The notes under the pieces were generated by a model. The model was given only the letters and a program-made list of their open reading frames with translations, was not told the DNA's origin and did not search any database. Shown piece by piece: positions 28,676-36,886 of a stretch of DNA of 64,000 nt. The translations under genes were made by a program, and so were the position numbers. How positions within the stretch are numbered: the stretch's first letter is position 1; every line of letters starts with the position of its first letter. The stretch comes from Intestinibacter sp964449895 (lineage in GTDB: Bacteria > Bacillota > Clostridia > Peptostreptococcales > Peptostreptococcaceae), in NCBI GenBank assembly GCA_964449895.1, contig CAYVBY010000007.1, positions 54,133 through 118,132 of the forward strand, read 5' to 3'.

Positions 28676-28704
28676 TTGACATTTCACTTGTATAGTTTTA
28701 TTAT
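28676..28704 (+). promoter_or_regulatory. Predicted sigma-A promoter of the GntR-type regulator gene
   Basis: Consensus TTGACA (28676-28681), 17-nt spacer, TATTAT (28699-28704). Operator-like site C lies in the spacer, so the gene may be autoregulated. Confidence 0.75.
28683..28694 (+). promoter_or_regulatory. Operator-like site C
   Basis: TTCACTTGTATA, sharing ACTTGTATA with site B. TTGTATA (28688-28694) is mirrored by TATACAA (28710-28716), 22 bp centre to centre. Confidence 0.5.
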
Positions 28705-28741
28705 AAAAATATACAAATAATAAAATAATATGAGGTGTTGT

Positions 28742-29467
28742 ATGTCAAATAGTTTAAATAAATCAAAAGCTAAAAAGCTTAAACATGTAAAAGTATATGA
28801 TAAATTATACGAAAATATCAAAAATGGAACTTACCCTGCAGGTTCTCAGCTACCATCTGAGACAGCTCTTTCTACACAAATGAATGTAAGTCGAATGACT
28901 TTAAGAAAAGCGCTTTCATTACTTCAAGAAGATGGTTTAACAAAAAATATACAAGGTATTGGACATTTTGTCTGTGATTTATCTTTAGAACAATCACAAT
29001 CAAATACTCTACTTCATCCTGTCTATTCATATTGTACAGAAACTTTAGATACAGTTAAAATTGAATTTCGTATTGAACCTCCAACAAAAGCAATTATAGA
29101 TTCTTTAGAGCAATATACTCCAGCTGTTGTTATTGTTGATCGTTGGTACAAACATAAAGAAACTCCTTTAGCATATTCTTTAAGTTTCATTCCAATAGAA
29201 TTAATCGGAAAAAAACAAATTGATTTAAATAATTCAGATGAATTGCTTAATTATCTTGAATATCAATGTTATGAAAATATGAATGCTTGTAGACGTATTT
29301 GTTGTCATTCTACTGCAGGAAATTTTACAGCTTTAACATATACTTTATCGCAAGACGATTCATTTTTATTAGTTCAAGAAAATATATATGATACTGATCA
29401 TAATATAATAGTTTCAAATAAACATTATATTCCTTCTAACTTATTTAAAATTGAAATTAACCTATAA
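28742..29467 (+). CDS. GntR-family (HutC/UTRA) transcriptional regulator, probable repressor of the nucleoside operon
   Basis: 241 residues from the ATG 4 nt after TGAGGTG (an ATG four codons earlier overlaps that site). N-terminal winged helix (VYDKLYENIKNGTYPAGSQL, PSETALSTQMNVSRMTLRKA), then a UTRA effector-binding domain (about 90-235, with DRWYKHKETPLAYSLSFIP). HutC-type regulators bind small metabolites such as sugar phosphates; here a (deoxy)ribose phosphate or nucleoside is the natural guess. Divergent from udp, with shared operator-like motifs between them. Confidence 0.9.
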   Translation: MSNSLNKSKAKKLKHVKVYDKLYENIKNGTYPAGSQLPSETALSTQMNVSRMTLRKALSLLQEDGLTKNIQGIGHFVCDLSLEQSQSNTLLHPVYSYCTETLDTVKIEFRIEPPTKAIIDSLEQYTPAVVIVDRWYKHKETPLAYSLSFIPIELIGKKQIDLNNSDELLNYLEYQCYENMNACRRICCHSTAGNFTALTYTLSQDDSFLLVQENIYDTDHNIIVSNKHYIPSNLFKIEINL

Positions 29468-29500
29468 AAAAACTGACTCCTATAAAGTGTCAGTTTTTTT
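29468..29500 (+). terminator. Terminator after the GntR-type gene
   Basis: AACTGAC / GTCAGTT stem flanked by A and T runs, followed by seven T. It probably works in both directions. Confidence 0.85.
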
Positions 29501-29533
29501 ATTATATATATTTACTTATGTTATATATTATTT

Positions 29534-30895
29534 CTATTTTGCTGGAAAAATAATCGCTACATTTTCTACATGTACACTGTGTGGAAACATATCTACAGGT
29601 TGAATTTCTCTACATATATATCCTCTATCATTTAAATAGGCCAAATCTCTAGCAAGTGTTGACGGATTACATGATACATATACTACTCTATCAGGTTTCA
29701 TAGAAACTATAGTATCTAATACTTTTTCATCGCATCCCTTTCTAGGAGGGTCTACAACTACCACATTTGCTTTTTTACCTTCTCTATACATCTTAGGAAC
29801 GACTTCTTCTGCCTTTCCTACATAAAATTCAACATTGTCCATATTGTTTATCTCTGCATTTCTTTTAGCATCTTTTATTGCATCTTCTACTATCTCTATC
29901 CCGTATACTTTTTTTGCCTTTTGAGCTAAGAACAATGATATAGTACCTATACCACAATAGATATCAAATACAGTATCATTTTCTCCTAAATTTGCATATT
30001 CTAAAGCTTTATTATATAAAACCTCAGTTTGAAGAGGATTTACTTGGAAGAAAGATAATGGAGATATTTCAAATACTAACTCTCCAATATAATCTCTAAT
30101 TATACCGTCTCCACATGCTACAATATTTTCTTTACCTAAAATCACATTAGTTTTTTGCGTATTTACATTTACGACAAAAGTCTTAAATCCTGGTATATTT
30201 TCTTTTAAATCTGATATTAATTCATCTAAATTAGGTAATTTTCTTCCATTTGCAACTAAAATCACCATAACCTCATTTGTGCTAAATCCAACTTTAGTAA
30301 CTAAGTGTCTCAACAATCCCTTGTGAGTCTTTTCATCGTAAATACTTACATTATATGTTTTTATATAATTTTTTATTATTTTTATTATTTTATCATTTAT
30401 TTCATGTTGTATAATACATTCATCCATTGATATTAATTCATGACTTTTCTTCTTATAAAATCCTATAATAGGAGTATTATTTTTCTTTTGAATTGGAAAT
30501 TGAGCTTTATTTCTGTATCTAAAAGGATTTTTCATTCCTAAAGTATTGTGAATTGTTACATCCTCTAATTTTCCAATCCTTGTTATAACTTGTTTTACCT
30601 CGTTAGTCTTTAATTCTAATTGCTTTTGATAGTCTAATTCTTGAATTTGACATCCACCACATTGTCTAAGATTTTCATCACATTTTCTAGTTATTCTAAA
30701 AGGTGATTTTTCAATTATTTCTACTATATCGCCAACAGCATAATTTTTTTTAGATTTTGTAATTTTTACTTTTACTTTATCTTGAATCAAACCTCCATCA
30801 ACAAATACTGTAAAACCATCGTATTTCCCAATTCCTACGCCACCTTGACCTATATCTACTATTTCTACTATATACTCTTTATTTTTTGATAACAT
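29534..30895 (-). CDS. RlmD/RlmCD-type 23S rRNA (uracil-5-)-methyltransferase
   Basis: 453 residues from the ATG downstream of CGGAGG (11-nt spacing, rather long). N-terminal TRAM domain (about 5-65), [4Fe-4S] cysteines in CDENLRQCGGCQIQ, SAM motif DIYCGIGTISLFLA, DPPRKGCDEKV, and catalytic Cys in SCNPSTLARDL. It makes 5-methyluridine in 23S rRNA; whether one site (RlmD) or two (RlmCD), or a TrmA-like tRNA target, cannot be told. A single gene upstream of two convergent terminators. Confidence 0.9.
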   Translation of the reverse strand: MLSKNKEYIVEIVDIGQGGVGIGKYDGFTVFVDGGLIQDKVKVKITKSKKNYAVGDIVEIIEKSPFRITRKCDENLRQCGGCQIQELDYQKQLELKTNEVKQVITRIGKLEDVTIHNTLGMKNPFRYRNKAQFPIQKKNNTPIIGFYKKKSHELISMDECIIQHEINDKIIKIIKNYIKTYNVSIYDEKTHKGLLRHLVTKVGFSTNEVMVILVANGRKLPNLDELISDLKENIPGFKTFVVNVNTQKTNVILGKENIVACGDGIIRDYIGELVFEISPLSFFQVNPLQTEVLYNKALEYANLGENDTVFDIYCGIGTISLFLAQKAKKVYGIEIVEDAIKDAKRNAEINNMDNVEFYVGKAEEVVPKMYREGKKANVVVVDPPRKGCDEKVLDTIVSMKPDRVVYVSCNPSTLARDLAYLNDRGYICREIQPVDMFPHSVHVENVAIIFPAK

Positions 30896-30945
30896 AGACT
30901 GTTTATCCTCCGAACATTTTTTGTATTTCAAAAAGATATTTTACC

Positions 30946-30972
30946 AAAAAAATAAGGACTTATAAAGTCCTT
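30946..30972 (-). terminator. Intrinsic terminator after the membrane-protein gene
   Basis: AAGGACTT / AAGTCCTT stem starting at the stop codon itself, followed by ATTTTTTT on the minus strand. Confidence 0.8.
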
Positions 30973-31666
30973 ATATAAATAAATCTTTATTTTTAAATCC
31001 CCAGAATAATTGTATGCATGCCATTATAAGTAATAATACGCCACCTATAGATCCTATATATACTAGTTTTTCAGCTAAAGATGCACTTATTTGTGATTCA
31101 GTCACTATAACTTGTACATATCTTTCATAATCATTCATAGCTTGTAAACCATATCTTAGCCATGTTACACCTGTCATAATACCTACTGGAACTACACTCA
31201 TACTCATATAAAATCCATTTACAGATCTTTTTTTACATCCTCTAATACCTAAAAATATAGGTACTATAAATATAAGAGGTAAAACATATCCATAAAATTG
31301 AGGAGTTAATGCAAAGAATAATGCACCTGTAATATAAAAACTAAAAAGGTAATATTTTAAATTATTAGTTTTATCTTCAAAGTCCATTAAAGAAGCTTTT
31401 AAATATCTTATATATACTGGTATATCATTTAAGATTCCATCTATATTTTTTCCATTTTTTATATCTTTAACAAGTTCATTCCCCTTCTTGTTTAATTGAT
31501 TGTATTGAGCTGAAAAATATTCAGGTATCTCTATATCTTTATATTTTTCACTTAATTTATCTAAATCAGATAAATATTTGCTTCTTTTTCTTTCTTTGAT
31601 TCCCTTTAATTTTTTTATTTCGTTGCTTAAGTTATTAATTGTCATTGCTACTAAGTTAGAGCTCAA
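30971..31666 (-). CDS. Unknown four-helix membrane protein with N-terminal coiled coil
   Basis: 231 residues, family not recognised. Residues 1-55 are charged and probably coiled coil (NEIKKLKGIKERKRSKYLSD); membrane segments lie near 103-122, 124-142, 152-170 and 203-225. The start is TTG, chosen because GGGGAGGTG lies 6-8 nt upstream and no ATG is better placed. A lone gene between terminators, so context gives no function. LY-rich helices and GTALFF-type small residues suggest a compact channel or scaffold but this is a guess. Confidence 0.65.
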   Translation of the reverse strand: MSSNLVAMTINNLSNEIKKLKGIKERKRSKYLSDLDKLSEKYKDIEIPEYFSAQYNQLNKKGNELVKDIKNGKNIDGILNDIPVYIRYLKASLMDFEDKTNNLKYYLFSFYITGALFFALTPQFYGYVLPLIFIVPIFLGIRGCKKRSVNGFYMSMSVVPVGIMTGVTWLRYGLQAMNDYERYVQVIVTESQISASLAEKLVYIGSIGGVLLLIMACIQLFWGFKNKDLFI

Positions 31667-31803
31667 TTAATACACCTCCCCTATAAGATTTTTATGTCAC
31701 AAAAATTTATTTACTATATTATTATACTATAATTTCTTTTATAAAACTATAAATCCTTATTATTTAAATTATTTATAAAATTATTTATAAATAATTTTTA
31801 TTA

Positions 31804-31835
31804 AAAAGCCCTACAAACTAAATTGTAGGGCTTTT
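31804..31835 (-). terminator. Intrinsic terminator after the symporter genes
   Basis: AAAAGCCCTACAA / TTGTAGGGCTTTT, 13 bp, then TTT on the minus strand, about 70 nt after the MetS-like gene. Confidence 0.85.
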
Positions 31836-31903
31836 CTTTTAAATTATTATTATCCTAAAAATTAATTAAATACTATTCTACTACACTATTAAATTAAATA
31901 TTA

Positions 31904-31999
31904 TTATTTAGTAAATACTATTTTCTTTAAAGCTATAGCCGCCGTACCTAATATAACAACCCAAACAAGACCCATAAATACATATGCTGCGCCTGTCAT
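31904..31999 (-). CDS. MetS-like small subunit of NSS transporter (31 residues)
   Basis: Tiny frame MTGAAYVFMGLVWVVILGTA followed by AIALKKIVFTK: one membrane helix with a basic C-terminus. This is the form of MetS, the small partner of the MetP methionine/alanine symporter described in Corynebacterium. It starts 57 nt after the large transporter gene (GGATGGTG before its ATG) and ends before a terminator, so the two share a transcript. Too short for routine gene calling. Confidence 0.7.
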   Translation of the reverse strand: MTGAAYVFMGLVWVVILGTAAIALKKIVFTK

Positions 32000-32055
32000 A
32001 GTATTTCACCATCCTTCATATTTTATGAACTATATATGATTATCTAATACGAAAT

Positions 32056-33627
32056 TTATGCATCAGCTTTATTAGCTTCTATTTCATCTTTATATTTTCT
32101 CTTAATTGATGTGTAAGTTTGAACAAATCCTAGTAATACTACAGCTACAACTACACATCTACCAAGTATTGACCATGGTGCCATATATTCTATTCCTGCT
32201 AAATATCCTGGTACCATTTTGAAGTTACCTGCTACCCAATAGTCTTTAGTAAATAATGCTAAGAATACTATTATAACTACTGGAGTTAAGAATTGATGGA
32301 ATACTTTGTAGAACCATTTAGGAACATGCCATAAACCACCTTTATTCATTTCTTCTAAACCTTCATCTCCAACTATCCATGCAACAGTTATGATTTCTAT
32401 TAATCCAAGAACGATTAATAAGTAGTTACCTATCCAGTTATCTACTTCTGTGAAGTAAATTAAGTTAGCTTCACCAGTTATAACACCTTCTGCTGCTATT
32501 GGAATACCAACTATAATGTATAATGCAAATATTAATAAAGCACCTTTCTTTCTATCTATACCCATTTCTTCTTCAAGTAATGCAACTAAGTAGTTATACA
32601 TTGCTATTGCAGATGTAAATCCTGCGAAGAATAGTAAGAAGAACCATACAGCACCGAATATTCTACCACCTATCATAGTAGTGAAAACATTTGGTAATGC
32701 CATAAATGCTAAACCTATACTACCTTTGATACCTTCTGGTCCAAGGAAAGCATAAGATATAGGGATAACAGATGTACCAGCTAATATAACTTCTGCAAAT
32801 TCATTTAATGATACAGTTGCTATAGAAGCAGCGATTATATCTTCATCTGGTTGTAAGTATGATGCATAGTTACAAATAATACCCATACCTAAAGATAATG
32901 TAAAGAATATTTGACCTGCAGCAGTAACTACAGAAGATGTAGTTAATTGACTTAAATCAGGATTCCAAACATAATTTAAACCAGCCATTGAACTCCAATC
33001 AGGATTAACTGGAGCACCTAAAGTAACGGCTCTTATACCTAATATGATACCACAAATATATATAGCTGGCATCATTACTTTAGCCCAAGCTTCTATACCT
33101 TCAGATACACCTTTCATAACAGCCATACCTAATGCTGCTAATGATATAATCCAGAATACTAACATTTTTGGATCAGTTACATAATTTACGAAGAATTCTC
33201 CTCCATCAACACCTATGTAACTTCCTAATAATGAATGTACTGCATATCCAAGTCCCCAACCTACTATGTGAGTATAGTAAGAGTTAACTAATACAGTTAC
33301 ACCAAATGCTATAGCTCCAGCTACAGAACCTATTAAAAGCGCTTTCTTAGGTGATACACCTTTTTTAGCTTGTAAGTATAACATTGGTCCTATAGTACCA
33401 TGTCCATGAGCACCACCATAACGACCTATACTCCATTCAACTAACATTACTGGTAAACCTATGATAATTAGAGCAAAGAAATAAGGGATCATGAAAGCTC
33501 CACCACCATTAGTAGCCGCTATATATGGGAATCTCCAGAAGTTACCTAGCCCAACTGCATTCCCTGCCATTGCAAGTATAAGACCTATCTTCGAACCCCA
33601 TTGATCTCTGTTTTGATTATCTGCCAT
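32056..33627 (-). CDS. Sodium-dependent neurotransmitter-symporter family (NSS/SNF) transporter
   Basis: 523 residues with about 12 membrane helices. The N-terminal signature WGSKIGLILAMAGNAVGLGN and FWRFPYIAATNGGGAF in TM1 contains the unwound sodium/substrate site of LeuT-type carriers; TM6 region and SLGMGIICNYASYL follow. Bacterial members import amino acids with sodium; substrate unknown, with methionine or alanine suggested by the MetS-like partner downstream. Strong AAGGAGGGG site. A CodY-like box lies upstream. Confidence 0.93.
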   Translation of the reverse strand: MADNQNRDQWGSKIGLILAMAGNAVGLGNFWRFPYIAATNGGGAFMIPYFFALIIIGLPVMLVEWSIGRYGGAHGHGTIGPMLYLQAKKGVSPKKALLIGSVAGAIAFGVTVLVNSYYTHIVGWGLGYAVHSLLGSYIGVDGGEFFVNYVTDPKMLVFWIISLAALGMAVMKGVSEGIEAWAKVMMPAIYICGIILGIRAVTLGAPVNPDWSSMAGLNYVWNPDLSQLTTSSVVTAAGQIFFTLSLGMGIICNYASYLQPDEDIIAASIATVSLNEFAEVILAGTSVIPISYAFLGPEGIKGSIGLAFMALPNVFTTMIGGRIFGAVWFFLLFFAGFTSAIAMYNYLVALLEEEMGIDRKKGALLIFALYIIVGIPIAAEGVITGEANLIYFTEVDNWIGNYLLIVLGLIEIITVAWIVGDEGLEEMNKGGLWHVPKWFYKVFHQFLTPVVIIVFLALFTKDYWVAGNFKMVPGYLAGIEYMAPWSILGRCVVVAVVLLGFVQTYTSIKRKYKDEIEANKADA

Positions 33628-33814
33628 ATTTACCCCTCCTTTTTAATTAATGTTATGACCTAAACAAAACAAATATAACTAAAATAAATCAGAAAATATA
33701 ATTTCAATTTAATAAAATATTAAAATCACTTTATAACCTAAATATTAATACTATTTTTATATTTTATTTTTTAAATTTTAGTACTTTATAAAATTTTCTG
33801 ACTATTTTGTCTTT
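33628..33814 (-). promoter_or_regulatory. Leader and promoter region of the symporter, with CodY-like box
   Basis: AT-rich leader with no coding frame. AATTTTCTGACTATT (33792-33806) matches 13 of 15 positions of the CodY consensus AATTTTCWGAAAATT. I cannot assign the promoter elements confidently. Confidence 0.35.
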
Positions 33815-33859
33815 TAAAAAAACTACCAAAAACTTAAATCCATTAAGATTTTAGTAGTC
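33815..33859 (-). terminator. Intrinsic terminator after pyk
   Basis: Stem ACTACTAAAATCTTAA with its imperfect complement, then a run of seven U on the minus strand, about 100 nt after the pyk stop. Confidence 0.7.
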
Positions 33860-33960
33860 TTTCTATAAATTATAGTATCACTATTTTCCAAAAATTTCAA
33901 TCATTATTTGAATTTTTTAATAATTAGCAAAGTTTTTAATATTATAATTATTAAATTATA

Positions 33961-35721
33961 TTATAAAACTCTACTTGAACCTCTGTAAACTGCACCTCTT
34001 TGAGGGTCTACAGTAATAATTTCTCCATTTTTAACTTTATTCATTATATCAACCGCAGACATTACTACTGGTTTACCTAAATTTATACCTACTATAGCAG
34101 CATGTGAAGTCATACCACCATCTTCAGTTACTATTGCACTAGCTTTTTCAATATATTTATTCATATCACTATTAGTCATAGAAGTCACTAATATATCACC
34201 TTCATTAAAATCTTCACATATTTCGTCATTTTTTACGATTTTAACTTTACCTTCTACTGTTTGTCTACCAACACCCATACCTATAGCTATTTCTTCACTA
34301 ATTACATGAACTTTTATTAAGTTAGTTGTTCCACTTTCTCCAACTGGTACTCCTGCTGTTATTACAACTAATTCACCTTCATTTACATAATTAGCATTTT
34401 TAGCTGATTCTATAGAGTATTCTATAACTTCATCGGTATTACCTGCAATAGGTGCTTTAACTGTATAAACGCCCCAACTTAATGCTAATTGTCTTCTTAT
34501 AACATCTCTAGATGTAGCAGCTACTATTGGTGTTTTAGGTCTAAATTTAGATACCATTCTAGCTGTATATCCTGAAGATGTAGATGTTACTATTGCTGAT
34601 GCATTTAATTCTACAGCTGTTGTACAAGTTGCATAACTTATAGCATCTGTTACAGTACCTCCTTTTAAATTATTAGATTTTAATAATTCTTGATAATCTA
34701 ATGTTTCTTCTATTCTCTTAGCTATAGATGCCATAACTTTAACTGCTTCTACTGGATATTTTCCTGCAGCAGTTTCTCCAGATAACATTATTGCATCCGT
34801 TCCATCATATATAGCATTTGCAACATCTGTTACTTCTGCTCTTGTTGGTCTAGGATTTCTTATCATAGAATCTAACATTTGAGTAGCAGTTATAACAGGT
34901 TTTCCTAGTTCATTACATTTTCTTATCATATTTTTTTGTATTATAGGCATTTCTTCTGTTGGAACTTCAACTCCTAAATCCCCTCTTGCTACCATTAAAC
35001 CATCAGAAACTTGTAGTATTTCATCTAAATTTTCTACACCTTCTTGATTTTCTATTTTAGAAATTATTTGTATATGAGTAGCATAGTTATTTTCTAATAT
35101 TTCTCTTATAGCTAATACATCAGATGCTTTTCTAACAAAAGAAGCAGCTATAAAATCTATACCTTGTTCTATACCAAATTCTATATCACTTATATCTTTT
35201 TCTGTTAATGCTGGTAAATTTATTTTTACTCCTGGTAAATTTACACCTTTATGGTTTTTAACTATACCTGAATTTTCAACTATACAGATTATGTCGTTAC
35301 CTTTTATTTCAGTTATTCTTAATCCTACAAGACCGTCATCTATAAGTATAGAATCGCCTACTTTTACATCGTTAATTAATTCTTTATAACTTACTGTACA
35401 TTTTTCTTTTGTACCAAGTACATCTTCCATAGTTATTATAAACTTTTGACCTTGTTCTAATAAAACTTCTGGATCTTGAAATTTTCCAGTTCTTATTTCA
35501 GGTCCTTTAGTATCTAATAATAACGCAACTGGTAAATCTAATTTTTCTCTTACTTTTTTAGCTACATCCATTCTTGCTTTTTGTTCTTCATGACTTCCAT
35601 GAGAAAAATTAAATCTACAAACATTTAAGCCATTTTGAACTAATTGAGTTAATACCTCTTCACTATCAGAAGCAGGTCCTAATGTACATACTATTTTAGT
35701 TTTTTTTGCATTTGTTAGCAT
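33961..35721 (-). CDS. pyk: Pyruvate kinase with C-terminal PEP-utilising domain
   Basis: 586 residues. Core: TKIVCTLGPAS, catalytic Lys region IISKIENQEGVEN, and MVARGDLGVEVP. The last 110 residues carry an extra domain with TEDGGMTSHAAIVGINLGKP, the PEP-utiliser His domain typical of Bacillus/Clostridia pyruvate kinase; the His is a phosphorylation-site homologue. Makes ATP and pyruvate from PEP. 53 nt after pfkA with AGGAGG, so pfkA-pyk is the usual glycolytic operon. Confidence 0.97.
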   Translation of the reverse strand: MLTNAKKTKIVCTLGPASDSEEVLTQLVQNGLNVCRFNFSHGSHEEQKARMDVAKKVREKLDLPVALLLDTKGPEIRTGKFQDPEVLLEQGQKFIITMEDVLGTKEKCTVSYKELINDVKVGDSILIDDGLVGLRITEIKGNDIICIVENSGIVKNHKGVNLPGVKINLPALTEKDISDIEFGIEQGIDFIAASFVRKASDVLAIREILENNYATHIQIISKIENQEGVENLDEILQVSDGLMVARGDLGVEVPTEEMPIIQKNMIRKCNELGKPVITATQMLDSMIRNPRPTRAEVTDVANAIYDGTDAIMLSGETAAGKYPVEAVKVMASIAKRIEETLDYQELLKSNNLKGGTVTDAISYATCTTAVELNASAIVTSTSSGYTARMVSKFRPKTPIVAATSRDVIRRQLALSWGVYTVKAPIAGNTDEVIEYSIESAKNANYVNEGELVVITAGVPVGESGTTNLIKVHVISEEIAIGMGVGRQTVEGKVKIVKNDEICEDFNEGDILVTSMTNSDMNKYIEKASAIVTEDGGMTSHAAIVGINLGKPVVMSAVDIMNKVKNGEIITVDPQRGAVYRGSSRVL

Positions 35722-35774
35722 AAATAAGTCCTCCTAACTTTGGTCATACATTACTATATAATACTTTTATAAAA

Positions 35775-36734
35775 TTATATAGATAATATTTTTGTCATTT
35801 TATAAGTATATTTATCAAAATCTTTTTTCATAGATAGAGCTTCATGTATATTCATATCGATAACTTTATCATCTTTTATTCCAACTACTCTATCTGATTT
35901 TCCATCTAATAATAATTCAACTGCTCTAACACCTAGTTTACTTGCTAATATACGGTCAAAAGCTGTTGGACTTCCTCCTCTTTGAACATGTCCTAGTACT
36001 GTTACTCTTAAATCGAAACCAGTTTCTTCTGCTATTTGTTTTGCCATTTTATGAGCATGACCAACACCTTCAGCAACAACTATTATACTATGTTTTTTAC
36101 CTCTTTTATTAGTTGTATTTAATCTATCAATTATTGTTTCTAATGTTTCTGGCTGTTCTGGTAATATTATTGATTCTGCACCACCTGCTAATCCTGAGTA
36201 TAATGCTAAATCTCCACAATGTCTTCCCATAACTTCTACTATATTAACTCTTTCATGTGATGATGAAGTATCTCTTATTTTACCTATTGCATCAATAACA
36301 GTTTCTATAGCTGTGTAATAACCTATTGTATAATCTGTATATGCTAAGTCATTATCTATAGTTCCTGGTATACCTATCGCTGGAAAACCAAGTTTACTTA
36401 GTTCACTTGCTCCATTAAATGATCCATCTCCACCTATTACAACAAGACATTCTATTCCATATTTTTTAAGAACTTTAACACCTATTTTTCTTCCTTCTTC
36501 TGTTTTAAATTCTTCACATCTTGAAGATTTTAATATAGTACCACCTCTATGTATAATATCACCTACTGATGATAGATTCATTTCTCTTATGTCGCCTTCA
36601 ATTAAACCTTTATATCCTCTATTAATGCCATATACTTTGCAACCATAATATATTGCTGATCTTACAACAGCTCTTATTGCTGCATTCATTCCAGGTGCAT
36701 CCCCACCACTTGTTAATATTCCTATAGTTTTCAT
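35775..36734 (-). CDS. pfkA: ATP-dependent 6-phosphofructokinase
   Basis: 319 residues, the standard length. ATP site TSGGDAPGMNAAIR, GGDGSFNGA with the acidic metal residue, catalytic Asp in PGTIDND, fructose-6-phosphate site VEVMGRHCGDLA, and the GHVQRGGSPTAFDR loop. Residue Gly in GGDGS (Gly104 in E. coli numbering) marks ATP rather than pyrophosphate use. First gene of the pfkA-pyk unit; AAGGAGG before the ATG. Confidence 0.97.
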   Translation of the reverse strand: MKTIGILTSGGDAPGMNAAIRAVVRSAIYYGCKVYGINRGYKGLIEGDIREMNLSSVGDIIHRGGTILKSSRCEEFKTEEGRKIGVKVLKKYGIECLVVIGGDGSFNGASELSKLGFPAIGIPGTIDNDLAYTDYTIGYYTAIETVIDAIGKIRDTSSSHERVNIVEVMGRHCGDLALYSGLAGGAESIILPEQPETLETIIDRLNTTNKRGKKHSIIVVAEGVGHAHKMAKQIAEETGFDLRVTVLGHVQRGGSPTAFDRILASKLGVRAVELLLDGKSDRVVGIKDDKVIDMNIHEALSMKKDFDKYTYKMTKILSI

Positions 36735-36886
36735 TAGATTACCTCCTTAATACAGTACTTGGACTTTTATTGTCCCTATATATAAAATTTATCCCATAGT
36801 ATTCAAAAAAAAACAACCCTTTTATTTTATGTTATTATATCATAATTTTATAATTTTTTAGTATAGATATCATATATTTTTTTATT

